A stretch of DNA of 64,000 bases from NCBI RefSeq assembly GCF_005116735.1, contig NZ_SWDB01000038.1:1-64000 (forward strand), in the 5' to 3' direction. Below the pieces are notes generated by a model. The model ran no database searches. It was not told the DNA's origin and worked only from the letters and a program-made list of their open reading frames with translations. The stretch comes from Thalassotalea mangrovi. Lineage in GTDB: Bacteria; Pseudomonadota; Gammaproteobacteria; Enterobacterales; Alteromonadaceae. The position numbers and the translations under genes were made by a program. This document shows positions 7,699-17,675 of this stretch, one piece after another. Positions within the stretch are counted from its first letter, which is position 1. Each line of letters starts with the position of its first letter.

Positions 7699-9456
7699 TT
7701 ATCGGCTCTGGCGTTGTGCACGAGGACGACGCTGCTGAGTGATAACCGGCGCATCAGATACAGATATTTCCAGGGCCTGACGACGGACACGCACTTTACG
7801 CAACTGGTTATAAGCTTCTTTCGGCATGCCTTTTGGCAACTGTACAAAGCTGTGACGGTCATGCAGGTTAATCTGACCAATATAGGCACTGTCCAATGAA
7901 ATTTCATTAGCAATTGCACCTACGATATCGCCAGGTTTGGCACCGTGCTCTTTACCCACTTCCAGGCGATAGGTTTGCCAGTCAATGTCCGAACGGGCTC
8001 CCTGGCTGCGACGACCTTCACCGCGCTCACCACGACGTTCGCCACGTTCACCCCGATCACGACCTCTACGTTCATTGCGATCGCGTGATCGACCTTCTCT
8101 GTCAGCACGCTCGCGACGTGGTTTCGGATCTTCTTTTGGTTGGAACGGTTGTTTCAACTGGGCGTTGTATAACAGAGCTGCCGCTAACTGTTCCACGCTA
8201 AGCTCCGATTCCGAAGCCATAGAGCTCAGGATCTCAACCATATTATCCAGTTCAACATTAGCCACTGTTTCAACCAGAGACTGACGCGCACGTTCAATAC
8301 GGCGCTTGCCAATTTCCTGAATGCTCGGCAACTCAAAGGTGTTAATGGTACCAGATGTGGCACGCTCATAATGACGAAGCAGGTACATTTCCCGAGGGCG
8401 AACAAAGGAAATCGCTGTACCTTCACGACCGGCACGACCGGTGCGGCCAATACGGTGTACATAAGATTCGGTATCACCCGGTAAATCGTAGTTCAAAACC
8501 AAATCAATACGCGGAATGTCCAAACCACGGGCAACAACATCGGTGGCAATCATGATAGAGATTTTGCCGTTTTTCAGCTGCTCAACGGTACGTTCACGTT
8601 GTGCCTGATTCATATCACCATTCAGGGCTGCACACGGATAACCAAGTCGCTCCAGTTGTTCTGCAACGGTGATGGTGTCATTCCGAGTGCGCACAAAAAT
8701 CAATAACGCATCGTAATCATAGGTTTCAACAATACGCTCAACAGCAGTATTTTTGTTGATACCAGTCACTTTCCAGGCCAACTGGGTAATGTTGGCTTTC
8801 TGCTTCTTCTCTGCGGCAATTTTCACATGCTCAGGATCCACCAGGAATCGATTGGCAACCTTGCGGATTGCCGGCGGCATCGTCGCTGAAAACAACGCCA
8901 TTTGTGTTTCCTGTGGCAGGTGATCAAGAATCCATTCGATGTCTTCCAAAAAGCCCATGTTAAGCATTTCGTCGGCTTCATCGAGCGCACAGAAAGAAAT
9001 ATCATTAAGCTTGAGAGTCTTGCGACGCAGGTGATCCATTAATCGCCCTGGGGTACCGACAACAACCTGGGCGCCTTTTTCCAATTGCGATAATTGTGGA
9101 CCATAAGACTGGCCACCATAAAGTGTAGCGATACGAAGTCCGCGCATGTTGGCGGAAAACTCCTGCAATGCTTCAGCAACCTGAATCGCCAATTCGCGTG
9201 TTGGCGCAAGTACCAGCATCTGTGGCTTACGGATACTCACATCGATATTCGCCAAAGCTGGCAAACCAAACGCGGCGGTTTTACCGGTACCCGTTTGAGC
9301 TTCACCCAATACGTGACGGCCGGCCATCAGTGGACCGATGGTTTTTTCCTGGATTGGCGTTGGATTCTTAAAACCAAGCTTTTCCAGGGACGAAAGGATA
9401 AATTCAGGCAAGCCAAGGGCTTCAAAGCCGTTTTCGGCATTGATAATATCAGTCAT
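7699..9456 (-). CDS. deaD: DEAD-box ATP-dependent RNA helicase, DeaD/CsdA type
   Basis: Cytoplasmic RNA helicase for ribosome assembly and mRNA unwinding in the cold. The 585 residues show the ordered motifs: Q motif (NPTPIQ), Walker A AQTGTGKT (53-60), PTRELA, TPGR, DEAD (159-162), SAT (190-192), ARGLD and HRIGRTGRAG. Next come a dimerisation-type segment, a linker very rich in Arg, Glu and Gly (about 440-490), and a DbpA-like RNA-binding domain near 495-570. That layout separates DeaD from RhlB, RhlE and SrmB. A long upstream untranslated stretch fits cold-shock control of the family. Confidence 0.93.
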   Translation of the reverse strand: MTDIINAENGFEALGLPEFILSSLEKLGFKNPTPIQEKTIGPLMAGRHVLGEAQTGTGKTAAFGLPALANIDVSIRKPQMLVLAPTRELAIQVAEALQEFSANMRGLRIATLYGGQSYGPQLSQLEKGAQVVVGTPGRLMDHLRRKTLKLNDISFCALDEADEMLNMGFLEDIEWILDHLPQETQMALFSATMPPAIRKVANRFLVDPEHVKIAAEKKQKANITQLAWKVTGINKNTAVERIVETYDYDALLIFVRTRNDTITVAEQLERLGYPCAALNGDMNQAQRERTVEQLKNGKISIMIATDVVARGLDIPRIDLVLNYDLPGDTESYVHRIGRTGRAGREGTAISFVRPREMYLLRHYERATSGTINTFELPSIQEIGKRRIERARQSLVETVANVELDNMVEILSSMASESELSVEQLAAALLYNAQLKQPFQPKEDPKPRRERADREGRSRDRNERRGRDRGERGERRGERGEGRRSQGARSDIDWQTYRLEVGKEHGAKPGDIVGAIANEISLDSAYIGQINLHDRHSFVQLPKGMPKEAYNQLRKVRVRRQALEISVSDAPVITQQRRPRAQRQSR

Positions 9457-9777
9457 TAAATTGTCTTCTCAGTAGGCAGGCAAGGCCTGCAAAATAAAAG
9501 AGGAAACCACCGGAAGACTTATGGCACGTAAAAGAGCAAAGTAGAATTATGCTCGGCAAGTCAGTTGGCGGAAAACCCCCAATCCCAATCCAGCCCCGCT
9601 AAATAAAAACACTGCATGGCTATGTAGCGATGACAGTAACAGGCTGGAACAAATTAGCCGCGCATGTTACCTTGTCGGCGGATAAATGCAAGAAAAACCG
9701 AACAAAAATACCCCATTTGTCGGTAAAACTTACATTTTTGCAACGATTTATCGAAATTATATCATTACGTTTAGAAA
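9457..9777 (-). other. long leader region of deaD
   Basis: These 321 bp carry no gene. On the minus strand TATAAT occurs at 9761-9756, a possible -10 box, though without a convincing -35. If used, the deaD mRNA would have a leader of about 290 bases, comparable to the long cold-shock leaders of csdA in enterics. No terminator for the upstream beta-propeller gene is clear here. Confidence 0.4.
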
Positions 9778-10818
9778 TTACGGTGAATCGGTTATCGGCT
9801 TGATCATGGCTCGGCCAATGGTGTTAGCATCGGTTCCGAACCAGACACTATTGTCCGGTTGATGATAGAACATATAGCGAATGGTGCCCGCGCCACTGGG
9901 GATATCAGCGGCGCCGATAAAGGTTTCCTGGCGGGTATCAAAAATTCGCAATTGATTGGGGCTGGTGCCGGTGACCGCAACCCACAGGCGCTGCTCGTTA
10001 TCCATCGCCGAACCATATAAATTTGCCTGATGCTTTTCCGCAACCTGCCATTGTTTAAACGCTTGTGTGTCTTTGCGATAACGGCTTACATACCCTAGCT
10101 CATGATCGAGTAGCCAAATCTGATTTTTATCATCAATTTCCAGCCGCCGCGGACGCTGCTGCTGATGGGGTAAGGCATGCAGTGAGAATTGCAGGGTTAT
10201 GGCGTCTACACGAGCCAGTTGGTTGGTGCCAAATAAGACTATCCAGGGGTTATTGTCGCCGTCAATCTTTATTCCATAAGGGCGAGACTGGGGTAATGGC
10301 GAGTCCAACAACTTGACCTGACGCGACTCAACGTCGAGGAAACCGATTTTATTACCCCACTGCGCGGTAAACCAGATATTGCCAATGCTGTCGAACACCA
10401 GGGTATGCGGATCGATAGGATTTTTCGCCGGCATATCAATGCGCTCGATATCACCGTTGGCCGGGTTGATCCGGCCGATATGACTATTGCGATTTCCCGC
10501 ATACCAGATGAAGTCTTGCGTATCGATGATCAAATTGTGAGGATAGGTGCCATCAGGCAGCGAATATTTACGGAACTTTCCGGAGTTGGGGTCAAGTGAG
10601 GCGATATAGTTGCCTGACTGACCACAAAACCACACCTTACCCCGGCTGTCGAGCGCCGGATCGCGAGGACGGGTATCGGCCCAGGGAACCTGCCATTCCT
10701 TGATATCAATCTTAACGGAAGACTTAACTGACGGCTTAACTGAAGGCTCTGATGTGATCCCGGGCAAAGACCAGAATAACAGCAGGATTGTCACCCAAAT
10801 ACATATTAACCTGTTCAT
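9778..10818 (-). CDS. secreted Vgb-like beta-propeller protein
   Basis: A 346-residue protein with a signal peptide (hydrophobic residues 5-20, likely cut after about residue 23) followed by a low-complexity PSVKPSVKSSVK stretch. The rest is a series of about 42-residue blades with repeated IW(F/Y)..G and NxIGxLD-type strands, as in virginiamycin B lyase and related streptogramin-lyase-like propellers. Most members of the group have no proven lyase activity, and I infer a periplasmic propeller of unknown ligand. The next gene upstream on the strand is the repeat lipoprotein, 183 bp away. Confidence 0.65.
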   Translation of the reverse strand: MNRLICIWVTILLLFWSLPGITSEPSVKPSVKSSVKIDIKEWQVPWADTRPRDPALDSRGKVWFCGQSGNYIASLDPNSGKFRKYSLPDGTYPHNLIIDTQDFIWYAGNRNSHIGRINPANGDIERIDMPAKNPIDPHTLVFDSIGNIWFTAQWGNKIGFLDVESRQVKLLDSPLPQSRPYGIKIDGDNNPWIVLFGTNQLARVDAITLQFSLHALPHQQQRPRRLEIDDKNQIWLLDHELGYVSRYRKDTQAFKQWQVAEKHQANLYGSAMDNEQRLWVAVTGTSPNQLRIFDTRQETFIGAADIPSGAGTIRYMFYHQPDNSVWFGTDANTIGRAMIKPITDSP

Positions 10819-11001
10819 TTTATTGCACTTTCAAAGCATACCTTGGAACAAAGAATAGCCAACTTTGCGATGCTATGCGAGTACACTGTACAAATCAGAA
10901 CAGGTCAGAACAGGCCAGTACATTTTGCTGGCGAGTATACTGCGCTGGCCACTACAGTCGGCACCAGCGCAGAAAATGTCAATCCAGGTATGGGTCAGGC
11001 C

Positions 11002-11763
11002 CTAACTATCAATGTTAAAACTACCTTTTACGCCGCTGACATTCAGCCCGCCCGAACCATCACCGGTGATGGTCAGCCCGCCTGCATCATTAACGGTTAT
11101 AGAACCTGAGCCATCATTAATGGTAACTTCACCTACCACGTGGAGAATGACCATTTCACCGGATCCATCGTCTACCTTCACATTGCCACCAATATCGGCA
11201 ACTCGTAAAGAACCGGAACCATCATCCACATAAACGTCGCCACTGATTTGCTCTATCGATAACGAACCGGAAGAATCTTCGACATTCAAAGCCCCCTGAA
11301 TGCGGGCAATGTCCATTGAGCCAGAGCCGTCTTCAATATCAAGATTACCATTGATGTCGGTAATCGAAATTTTTCCTGAGCCATCATCAACGATAAGGTT
11401 CATGTTCTTTGGTAAGGTCACCTTGACATTAATATGCGGTGAATCACCATTCCAAAAGCCACTGGTGCTGGCGTGATCAGCTATCAGTATTGCCCTATCC
11501 CCGTCTTGTTCCAGGGTAAGAGTGTAGTTTTTTTCTTTTGTGGTGCGTATTTCTGCACTAACGGTGATCTCGGTTGCACCTTCCAGGCCAACGACATTTA
11601 AGCTCCCCGCTCCGGTGTCAATGTCGAGAGTCGTTATCCCGGTAGCTGCTAGTTGCATTTCTTCATTTAATTCAACATCTGCCGACTGAGCACCAACATG
11701 GATGATGCAACCGGAAAGCAACAGTGTGGAAGTTAAAATGGCAGTAATCGCTTTATATTTCAT
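11002..11763 (-). CDS. lipoprotein with seven 18-residue beta-solenoid repeats
   Basis: A 253-residue outer-envelope lipoprotein. The lipobox LLLSGC puts the lipidated cysteine at position 19. An adhesin-like DUF4097-type region follows. From residue 126 to 251 there are seven tandem units of 18 residues (two of them 17 and 19), each beginning (D/E/N)DGSG and continuing with alternating hydrophobics and a Gly, for example DDGSGSLRVADIGGNVKV. This is the pattern of a beta-helix with one short coil per unit. Function is unknown; a surface scaffold is an inference. A perfect 16-bp palindrome lies 40 bp upstream. Confidence 0.75.
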   Translation of the reverse strand: MKYKAITAILTSTLLLSGCIIHVGAQSADVELNEEMQLAATGITTLDIDTGAGSLNVVGLEGATEITVSAEIRTTKEKNYTLTLEQDGDRAILIADHASTSGFWNGDSPHINVKVTLPKNMNLIVDDGSGKISITDINGNLDIEDGSGSMDIARIQGALNVEDSSGSLSIEQISGDVYVDDGSGSLRVADIGGNVKVDDGSGEMVILHVVGEVTINDGSGSITVNDAGGLTITGDGSGGLNVSGVKGSFNIDS

Positions 11764-11802
11764 GTCCCTGGACCTTTTTTATCATTTACTTGAATAATAC
11801 AC

Positions 11803-11818
11803 CGCTGTTTAAACAGCG
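11803..11818. promoter_or_regulatory. 16-bp perfect palindrome upstream of the repeat lipoprotein
   Basis: CGCTGTTTAAACAGCG is fully self-complementary and lies 40 bp before the lipoprotein start and about 205 bp after the nuoN stop. No T run follows on either strand, so an operator is more likely than a terminator. Confidence 0.4.
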
Positions 11819-12023
11819 CCCTATTTTGAGGAAGCAGTGATAGTGTACCAGTAATCTTCATCAAAATTCCTGGTTACAGATATTCAATAACCGGACCAGA
11901 ATTAATAACATACTGATAATATTAATTTTTAAAGGGGTTCAACCGCATTTATGGAAAACAGACATGGGGTTTATTGGTGAGATCATCAAAATATGTAAGA
12001 TTCACACCAACTTATCGCCATTA

Positions 12024-13517
12024 TTACCACTCAGATTTCAAAGCAGCTTCATTGAAAATAATCGGTATTTGCTCCGACTGAAACATCAGTTGACTGGCCA
12101 GGATATCCGGAAATACACCAAGGGCAATGATAATCACGGTCAACATTGCCATCACCGTGGTGTGAGAAATGGTAAAGCTCCCGCCGCTAACCGCGACGGT
12201 TTGGCATTGAGTTACCGGAGGCTTAGCCAGAATACAAAAAATAATCGACAAGTAATAATAAAGCCCGATGCCACTGCCGATGATCAAGGCGGCGATTGCC
12301 CCCCACAATTGGTTTTCGATAGCAACGGTAAACAGATAAAACTTACCAATAAATCCCGCTGTTAGTGGTATCCCTGCCAATGATAAAAGTGCCAGGATCA
12401 GGCACGCACCATGTGCCGGACGACGCCAAATCATCCCTTGCCAGTCTCGCCAGTCATCCTGGTCATGAACGCCGTGCGCTTTAGAGCGACCCGCTAGGTA
12501 AATCATCAGGATTAAGGTCGCAAGAATATAGACGAGAATATAAAACACCCCGGATTTCAACGCCCAGGCAACAGATTGCTGACTTTGGATCGCCAATACG
12601 ATAATCAGATACCCCATATGGGCAATGGATGAATAGGCTAGCAACCGTTTGATATTTTTCTGGGTCAATGCCAGCAGGTTACCCAATAGCATTGATGCGA
12701 TAGCGATACTTAGTAGTAAAACCTGCAGGGTCTCATTGTTGAAAATCGCCGACACCAGCCAAAACTTAACTAATATCGCAAACATGGCGGCTTTGGATAC
12801 GGTGGCTAACAATAAAGTAACCGGCATGGGAGCGCCCTGATAGACATCCGGAGTCCAGGTATGAAACGGCACCAGTGATAATTTAAAGCTAAACCCTACC
12901 ATGATCAGGACCAGTCCTGCCTGCCCAAGCAAGCGCAGGTTCTGCTGCCCGGGCACCTGATATGCCAGGCTCAGTTCACCGGTAGCGCCATATACAAAGG
13001 CCATCCCTAGTAACATGATTGAAGACGCGGTGGCACTTAAGATCAAATACTTAAACCCCGCTTCCAATGTATGCTGGCGCAGGTGCAAATATCCAATCAT
13101 CCCCACTAATGACAATGACAGTAATTCAAAGCCGAGGAAAACCGCGGCAAAATGATTCGCCAGAACGAGAATATTCGCGCCCAACACCGCCAACAGTAGT
13201 AACACATAGTATTCGTCATGAAACTCCACCGCAGAGCGCAGGTAGCCATAGCTGACCCACACTGCGACCAGCGTACAGGATAAAATCAATACTTTTAATG
13301 TTAACGAAAAAACATCAACGTAAATGAGTGGCGTGACGGCGGAGTTAACCTGGGTCATCGCTGGATAATGCGCAAATAAAGCCAGGAGAATCGCACTCAT
13401 GGTAAAGAACGCAATGCCATGCTGTGATCGCTTTAAGGCAATCAGCAATAATTGCATGACAATGGCAAGGGAAAGTATGAGTTCAGGAGCGATGGCAATA
13501 AACTGAGCCAGTTTCAT
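12024..13517 (-). CDS. nuoN: NADH-quinone oxidoreductase subunit N
   Basis: Last gene of the complex I operon. An antiporter-like membrane subunit of 497 residues with about 14 transmembrane helices. The conserved proton-channel lysines and glutamate of the Mrp-type fold lie in segments such as GFELLSLSLVGM, FKLSLVPFHTWTPDVYQGAP and YSSIAHMGY. The start overlaps the nuoM stop by 4 bp (ATGA), indicating coupled translation. The size fits the family (E. coli about 485). Confidence 0.95.
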   Translation of the reverse strand: MKLAQFIAIAPELILSLAIVMQLLLIALKRSQHGIAFFTMSAILLALFAHYPAMTQVNSAVTPLIYVDVFSLTLKVLILSCTLVAVWVSYGYLRSAVEFHDEYYVLLLLAVLGANILVLANHFAAVFLGFELLSLSLVGMIGYLHLRQHTLEAGFKYLILSATASSIMLLGMAFVYGATGELSLAYQVPGQQNLRLLGQAGLVLIMVGFSFKLSLVPFHTWTPDVYQGAPMPVTLLLATVSKAAMFAILVKFWLVSAIFNNETLQVLLLSIAIASMLLGNLLALTQKNIKRLLAYSSIAHMGYLIIVLAIQSQQSVAWALKSGVFYILVYILATLILMIYLAGRSKAHGVHDQDDWRDWQGMIWRRPAHGACLILALLSLAGIPLTAGFIGKFYLFTVAIENQLWGAIAALIIGSGIGLYYYLSIIFCILAKPPVTQCQTVAVSGGSFTISHTTVMAMLTVIIIALGVFPDILASQLMFQSEQIPIIFNEAALKSEW

Positions 13518-14989
13518 AACTTACCTCCGGTTACCGTGATATTGGCGGCAGGATAAATGGCTTCAAAGTGCATCAATAACGATTGCGGAAACAGCCCCAG
13601 ATACAGTAACAACGCGAATAGTAATCCACACAATAGCCATTCATGGGCGAGCAAATCAGCAATCTGAACACCTGCGTGTGGCTTACCCTGAAAGCTACCC
13701 TGAAACAGGTACATGCCATAAATCGCAGAACCGATCATAGCCGTCGCTGCCAGCACAGTGGCGACAGGATGGGAGGCAAAAGTTCCGGTTAGGGTCATAA
13801 ATTCTCCGACGAAATTCAGCAATCCCGGCATACCGAATGCGGCTGCGACAAACACCAGCAACATGCCTCCCATTCGCGGCGCTGATGCAAACAATCCTCC
13901 CATTTTACTCAATTCCCGGGTATGCAGGCGTTGATACAAAATTCCAGCCATGGAAAACAGCGCGGCACTGCTTAACCCATGAGCGACAATTGTTACAATC
14001 GCACCGTGATAAGCAATACTGGAAAACGAAAACAGTGCCAATGTCACAAAGCCCATATGACTGATTGAAGAGTATGCAACCAGGCGTTTGAAATCGGATT
14101 GAGCAAACGCCATCACGGCACCATAGATGATGGATATCACTCCAAGCGCAATGGCGATGGGTGCAAATTCAACGGTTGCTTGCTCAAACAGAGGCAGTAC
14201 GAAGCGCATCAACCCATAAGCACCGGTTTTTAATAATACCCCTGCCAGCAGCACCGAGCCGGCGGTTGGCGCCTGGGTATGGGCATCCGGTAGCCAGGTG
14301 TGGAACGGAAAAGACGGTAATTTAACCGCGAACGCAATAAAGAAACCGAGCATGAGCCAGTATTGCAATGGCATAGATAGATTGAGGCGTTGCCAGTCGA
14401 AATAATTAAAGCTGATTTCGCCAAACTGTTGCTGATGAATAAACGCCATGATGATAATGGCGACCAACATCAACAGGCTGGAAACCTGTGTAAAAATAAA
14501 AAACTTAATCGCGGCATAGCGGCGATTTTCATGTCCCCAGATGGCAATCAATGCAGTCATTGGTAACAGCATGACTTCCCAGAAGAAAAAGAACAGAAAT
14601 AAATCAGCGGCGGCGAACACACCGATAATGCCAGCCAAAGCGGTCAACAGGTTGAAATAATAGAAATTATGATGGTGTTGGATCTCGTTGACGGAAACCA
14701 GAATGCAAACCAGGGCGAGAATTAATGTCAGCGCCACCAGAATAAAACTTAAACTGTCGATAAACGTCGCATAATCAATTCCCAGGCTGGTTATCCAGGG
14801 TACCGACAATAACGGCATCGCCTGATGAAAGATGTCATGGTTGTTGCTGGCAAACCGGGCCAGCAGGAAAAAGCAGAGAACAACGCTACCGGCGGCCAGA
14901 TAAGGTAAGCTTCGCGAAAACTTGCTGCCGATGATTAAACTTACCAGGGCTACCAGCATCAGGATAGCAATGATATTGGTTAAGATCAT
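13514..14989 (-). CDS. nuoM: NADH-quinone oxidoreductase subunit M
   Basis: Antiporter-like proton-pumping subunit of complex I, 491 residues, about 14 transmembrane helices. The conserved segments FFFFWEVMLLPM (Glu of helix 5), VKLPSFPFHTWLPDAHTQAP and YSSISHMGF mark it as NuoM rather than L or N. It overlaps nuoL and nuoN by 4 bp each. Confidence 0.95.
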   Translation of the reverse strand: MILTNIIAILMLVALVSLIIGSKFSRSLPYLAAGSVVLCFFLLARFASNNHDIFHQAMPLLSVPWITSLGIDYATFIDSLSFILVALTLILALVCILVSVNEIQHHHNFYYFNLLTALAGIIGVFAAADLFLFFFFWEVMLLPMTALIAIWGHENRRYAAIKFFIFTQVSSLLMLVAIIIMAFIHQQQFGEISFNYFDWQRLNLSMPLQYWLMLGFFIAFAVKLPSFPFHTWLPDAHTQAPTAGSVLLAGVLLKTGAYGLMRFVLPLFEQATVEFAPIAIALGVISIIYGAVMAFAQSDFKRLVAYSSISHMGFVTLALFSFSSIAYHGAIVTIVAHGLSSAALFSMAGILYQRLHTRELSKMGGLFASAPRMGGMLLVFVAAAFGMPGLLNFVGEFMTLTGTFASHPVATVLAATAMIGSAIYGMYLFQGSFQGKPHAGVQIADLLAHEWLLCGLLFALLLYLGLFPQSLLMHFEAIYPAANITVTGGKL

Positions 14990-16836
14990 AGCATCACTCC
15001 CAGTAGCAGTATGATTGTACCTATCCCAAGAGTTGCCGCATACCAGCGCAATCGACCACTCTGTATCGCTTTCGCTGCACTATTCCAGGTAAAGGCGTTC
15101 CAACTGATAAGTTGAACCAGCAAATCAATGGCGTCATGGCGATTTAATTTTGCCAACTTCACAAACGGCTTAACTAGCAAGGCATCGTAGGTAGCATCAA
15201 AGCCAAGACCGTTGCGGCTAAACCGGTACAAGCTCCCCTTGCCAGGAACCGGTTCGGTAGCGTTGGCCCTGGGAAAATAAATAACGTACGCCACCACGAT
15301 AGCAACTAAGGGCAAGCCGATAGCCACGCTGTGCAGCCAGGATGGGCTTTGGCTGTCAGGTGCATCCACCGCCACAAAAACCTGTTCTAAGTTGGTGGGA
15401 ATATATCCTCCTAAAATGGCTAACACTGCCAGCATACAAAGCGGCACAAGCAGGAGAAAATGCCGCTGTGGATGCAGTTCATGCTGCCCACGATATTGCC
15501 CAAAAAACGTAATAAACACTAAGCGAAAGCTGTACAGGCTGGTAATAAAGGCACCAAGGATCGCCATCCACCAAAACGCGGGACCTGCCGTTGGCGATTG
15601 CCATAACTGGCCGATAATGGCTTCTTTCGAGACAAACCCAGAAGTTCCGGGAAACGCGATAAGCGCCGCAATGCCAATCACGAATAATATTGAGATCAAT
15701 GGCATCCGTTTCAGCAAGCCGCCCATGTGAAAGATATTTTGCTGGTGATGGGCTGCGAGGATAATCGCCCCTGCCGTGAGGAATAATAACGCTTTAAAAA
15801 ACGCATGGGTCATCAGGTGGGTAATCGCCGCAACATTAGCGCCGGCGCCCAGTCCGAGCATCATATAGCCAATCTGACTCATGGTCGAGTAGGCCAGTAC
15901 CCGTTTTATATCCTCCTGGGCCAGTGCCGCGATGCCAGCAATTAACAGGGTCAGGCTGCCGGTCCAGGCCACCAGGTTAAGAATATCCGGTGCCTGCAGA
16001 TAAACACCTTGCATTCGGGCGATCAGGTACACCCCGGCAGTCACCATAGTCGCCGCATGGATTAGTGCACTCACCGGCGTTGGTCCGGCCATGGCATCCG
16101 GCAACCAGGTATGTAGTGGTAATTGCGCCGATTTTCCGACGGCCCCGCCGAGCAATAGCAAGGCAATCCACCAGGCGGCTTCGGATGATAATGGTGAACT
16201 ATCCTGTTGCGCGAGAATCTCCTGAATGTTGAGGGTATTGGTTTCCAGAAACAGATAGAACAACCCAAGCGCCAGCAAGGTATCGCCGATACGGGTTACA
16301 ATAAAGGCTTTGCGGGCAGCGATAGCATTGCCCGGCTCCTGATACCAAAAGCCAATAAGGAGGAAGCTGCACAAGCCGACCCCTTCCCATCCCAGATACA
16401 GCAACACCAGGTTATCTGCCAGCACCAGGATCAGCATGGCACAGATAAACAGGTTCATGTAGGCCATAAAGCGGCTATAGTTTTCATCCTCGCGCATATA
16501 GGCGGCGGCAAAGCCATGGATTAACCAGCCAACTCCGGTTACCACTGCAATCATTACTGCTGATAATGGGTCGAGGAAAAACGCTACCTGCACCTCGTGC
16601 TCGCCGAGCATAAACCAGGTCCAGAGGGATTCCCGAACCCCGGCGGATATATCGGAAGATTGGCTAACCGCGTACAAATCGTTAATGAGAAGGACACTGG
16701 CCAGAAAACTTAAGCCAACGCCTGATAAGGCTATCACAGTCGCCAGCTGCCAGTTAAGTCGTTTCGAAAAAATGATCAGTATTAGAAAGCTAAATAATGG
16801 GAAAAATGGCAATAGGGTTAGTGCTGTCATATTCAC
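14986..16836 (-). CDS. nuoL: NADH-quinone oxidoreductase subunit L
   Basis: Distal antiporter-like subunit of the complex I membrane arm, 616 residues. It has the usual helices plus the long C-terminal lateral helix region. Conserved segments include GWEGVGLCSFLLIGFWY, KSAQLPLHTWLPDAMAGPTP and YSTMSQIGYM. The GTG at 16836 overlaps the nuoK stop by 4 bp and aligns with the E. coli N-terminus MNM; the ATG two codons in, preceded by GGGGG, is an alternative. Confidence 0.95.
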   Translation of the reverse strand: MNMTALTLLPFFPLFSFLILIIFSKRLNWQLATVIALSGVGLSFLASVLLINDLYAVSQSSDISAGVRESLWTWFMLGEHEVQVAFFLDPLSAVMIAVVTGVGWLIHGFAAAYMREDENYSRFMAYMNLFICAMLILVLADNLVLLYLGWEGVGLCSFLLIGFWYQEPGNAIAARKAFIVTRIGDTLLALGLFYLFLETNTLNIQEILAQQDSSPLSSEAAWWIALLLLGGAVGKSAQLPLHTWLPDAMAGPTPVSALIHAATMVTAGVYLIARMQGVYLQAPDILNLVAWTGSLTLLIAGIAALAQEDIKRVLAYSTMSQIGYMMLGLGAGANVAAITHLMTHAFFKALLFLTAGAIILAAHHQQNIFHMGGLLKRMPLISILFVIGIAALIAFPGTSGFVSKEAIIGQLWQSPTAGPAFWWMAILGAFITSLYSFRLVFITFFGQYRGQHELHPQRHFLLLVPLCMLAVLAILGGYIPTNLEQVFVAVDAPDSQSPSWLHSVAIGLPLVAIVVAYVIYFPRANATEPVPGKGSLYRFSRNGLGFDATYDALLVKPFVKLAKLNRHDAIDLLVQLISWNAFTWNSAAKAIQSGRLRWYAATLGIGTIILLLGVML

Positions 16837-17141
16837 CCCCTTAATTGCGATAGGCCATCAACATCGACATTGTGACGCTGATGTTGCATGCGAATTAATA
16901 ATGCCAGGCCAATGGCGACTTCCGCTGCTGCCAGAGTCAGGATCAGAATGAACATGATTTGTCCGTCAGCCTCCTGCCAGAGTGACCCGGCACCAACGAA
17001 CGCCAGGCCGACAGCGTTTAACATAACCTCCAGGCTCATCAGCATGAATAGAGTATTACGCCTGGCCAGAACACCAATAAATCCGACACAAAATAACAAG
17101 GCACTGATCATAAACACGTGGGTGATGGGAATATCAATCAT
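16833..17141 (-). CDS. nuoK: NADH-quinone oxidoreductase subunit K
   Basis: Small three-helix membrane subunit of complex I, 102 residues, the family size. The two functional glutamates are in LMSLEVMLNA and AAAEVAIGLAL. It overlaps nuoJ by 4 bp. Confidence 0.95.
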   Translation of the reverse strand: MIDIPITHVFMISALLFCVGFIGVLARRNTLFMLMSLEVMLNAVGLAFVGAGSLWQEADGQIMFILILTLAAAEVAIGLALLIRMQHQRHNVDVDGLSQLRG

Positions 17142-17653
17142 CGGTGCTCTCCCTCGCTCGTCGATTTAGCAAAGTGATAGCCCGCCAGCAATCCAGCCAA
17201 TAATAAAAACGAGGCTATTTCAACCGCAAGCAGATAAGGACCATATAAGGCGATGCCAACCTGTTTGGCGCTGACTACCCCTACTTCAATATGACTGTCA
17301 GTTGCCCCCGTAACCAGGATATAGGCGAGCAGCATGGCCAGGGTCAGCGTTAATATTAACGGCCCGAACCAGGTAGCAAGCCAGGATTGTTGAAATAACA
17401 CTGGCTGATTATCCCCTTGTAAATCAAACATCATCACTGCAAATACAAACAGTACTAGAATCGCACCTGCATAGACAATGACCTCCAATCCGGCGGCGAA
17501 CGGTGCTCCAAGTAAATAAAAACAAAAGGCCACCGCCAACAGAGAAACCACCAGGTACAGTAGTGCGTGAATAGCATTTGCTGAGGTAACCACTTTAATA
17601 CTGGCGATAAACGCCACCAATGCAGCGAAATAAAAGACCCAGTCGATATTCAT
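17138..17653 (-). CDS. nuoJ: NADH-quinone oxidoreductase subunit J
   Basis: Five-helix membrane subunit of complex I, 171 residues. The helix 3 signature EVIVYAGAILVLFVFAVMM is visible. The ATG is preceded by CAGGAG. A 22-bp gap to nuoI is one of the few non-overlapping junctions of the operon. Confidence 0.95.
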   Translation of the reverse strand: MNIDWVFYFAALVAFIASIKVVTSANAIHALLYLVVSLLAVAFCFYLLGAPFAAGLEVIVYAGAILVLFVFAVMMFDLQGDNQPVLFQQSWLATWFGPLILTLTLAMLLAYILVTGATDSHIEVGVVSAKQVGIALYGPYLLAVEIASFLLLAGLLAGYHFAKSTSEGEHR

Positions 17654-17675
17654 AAGCGACTCCTGGAACGCATTA

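Noticed and set aside
8000-8130. Low-complexity stretch in deaD suspected as a frameshift or repeat expansion
   Set aside because: The Arg/Glu/Gly-rich linker before the RNA-binding domain is normal for DeaD proteins and the frame is continuous.
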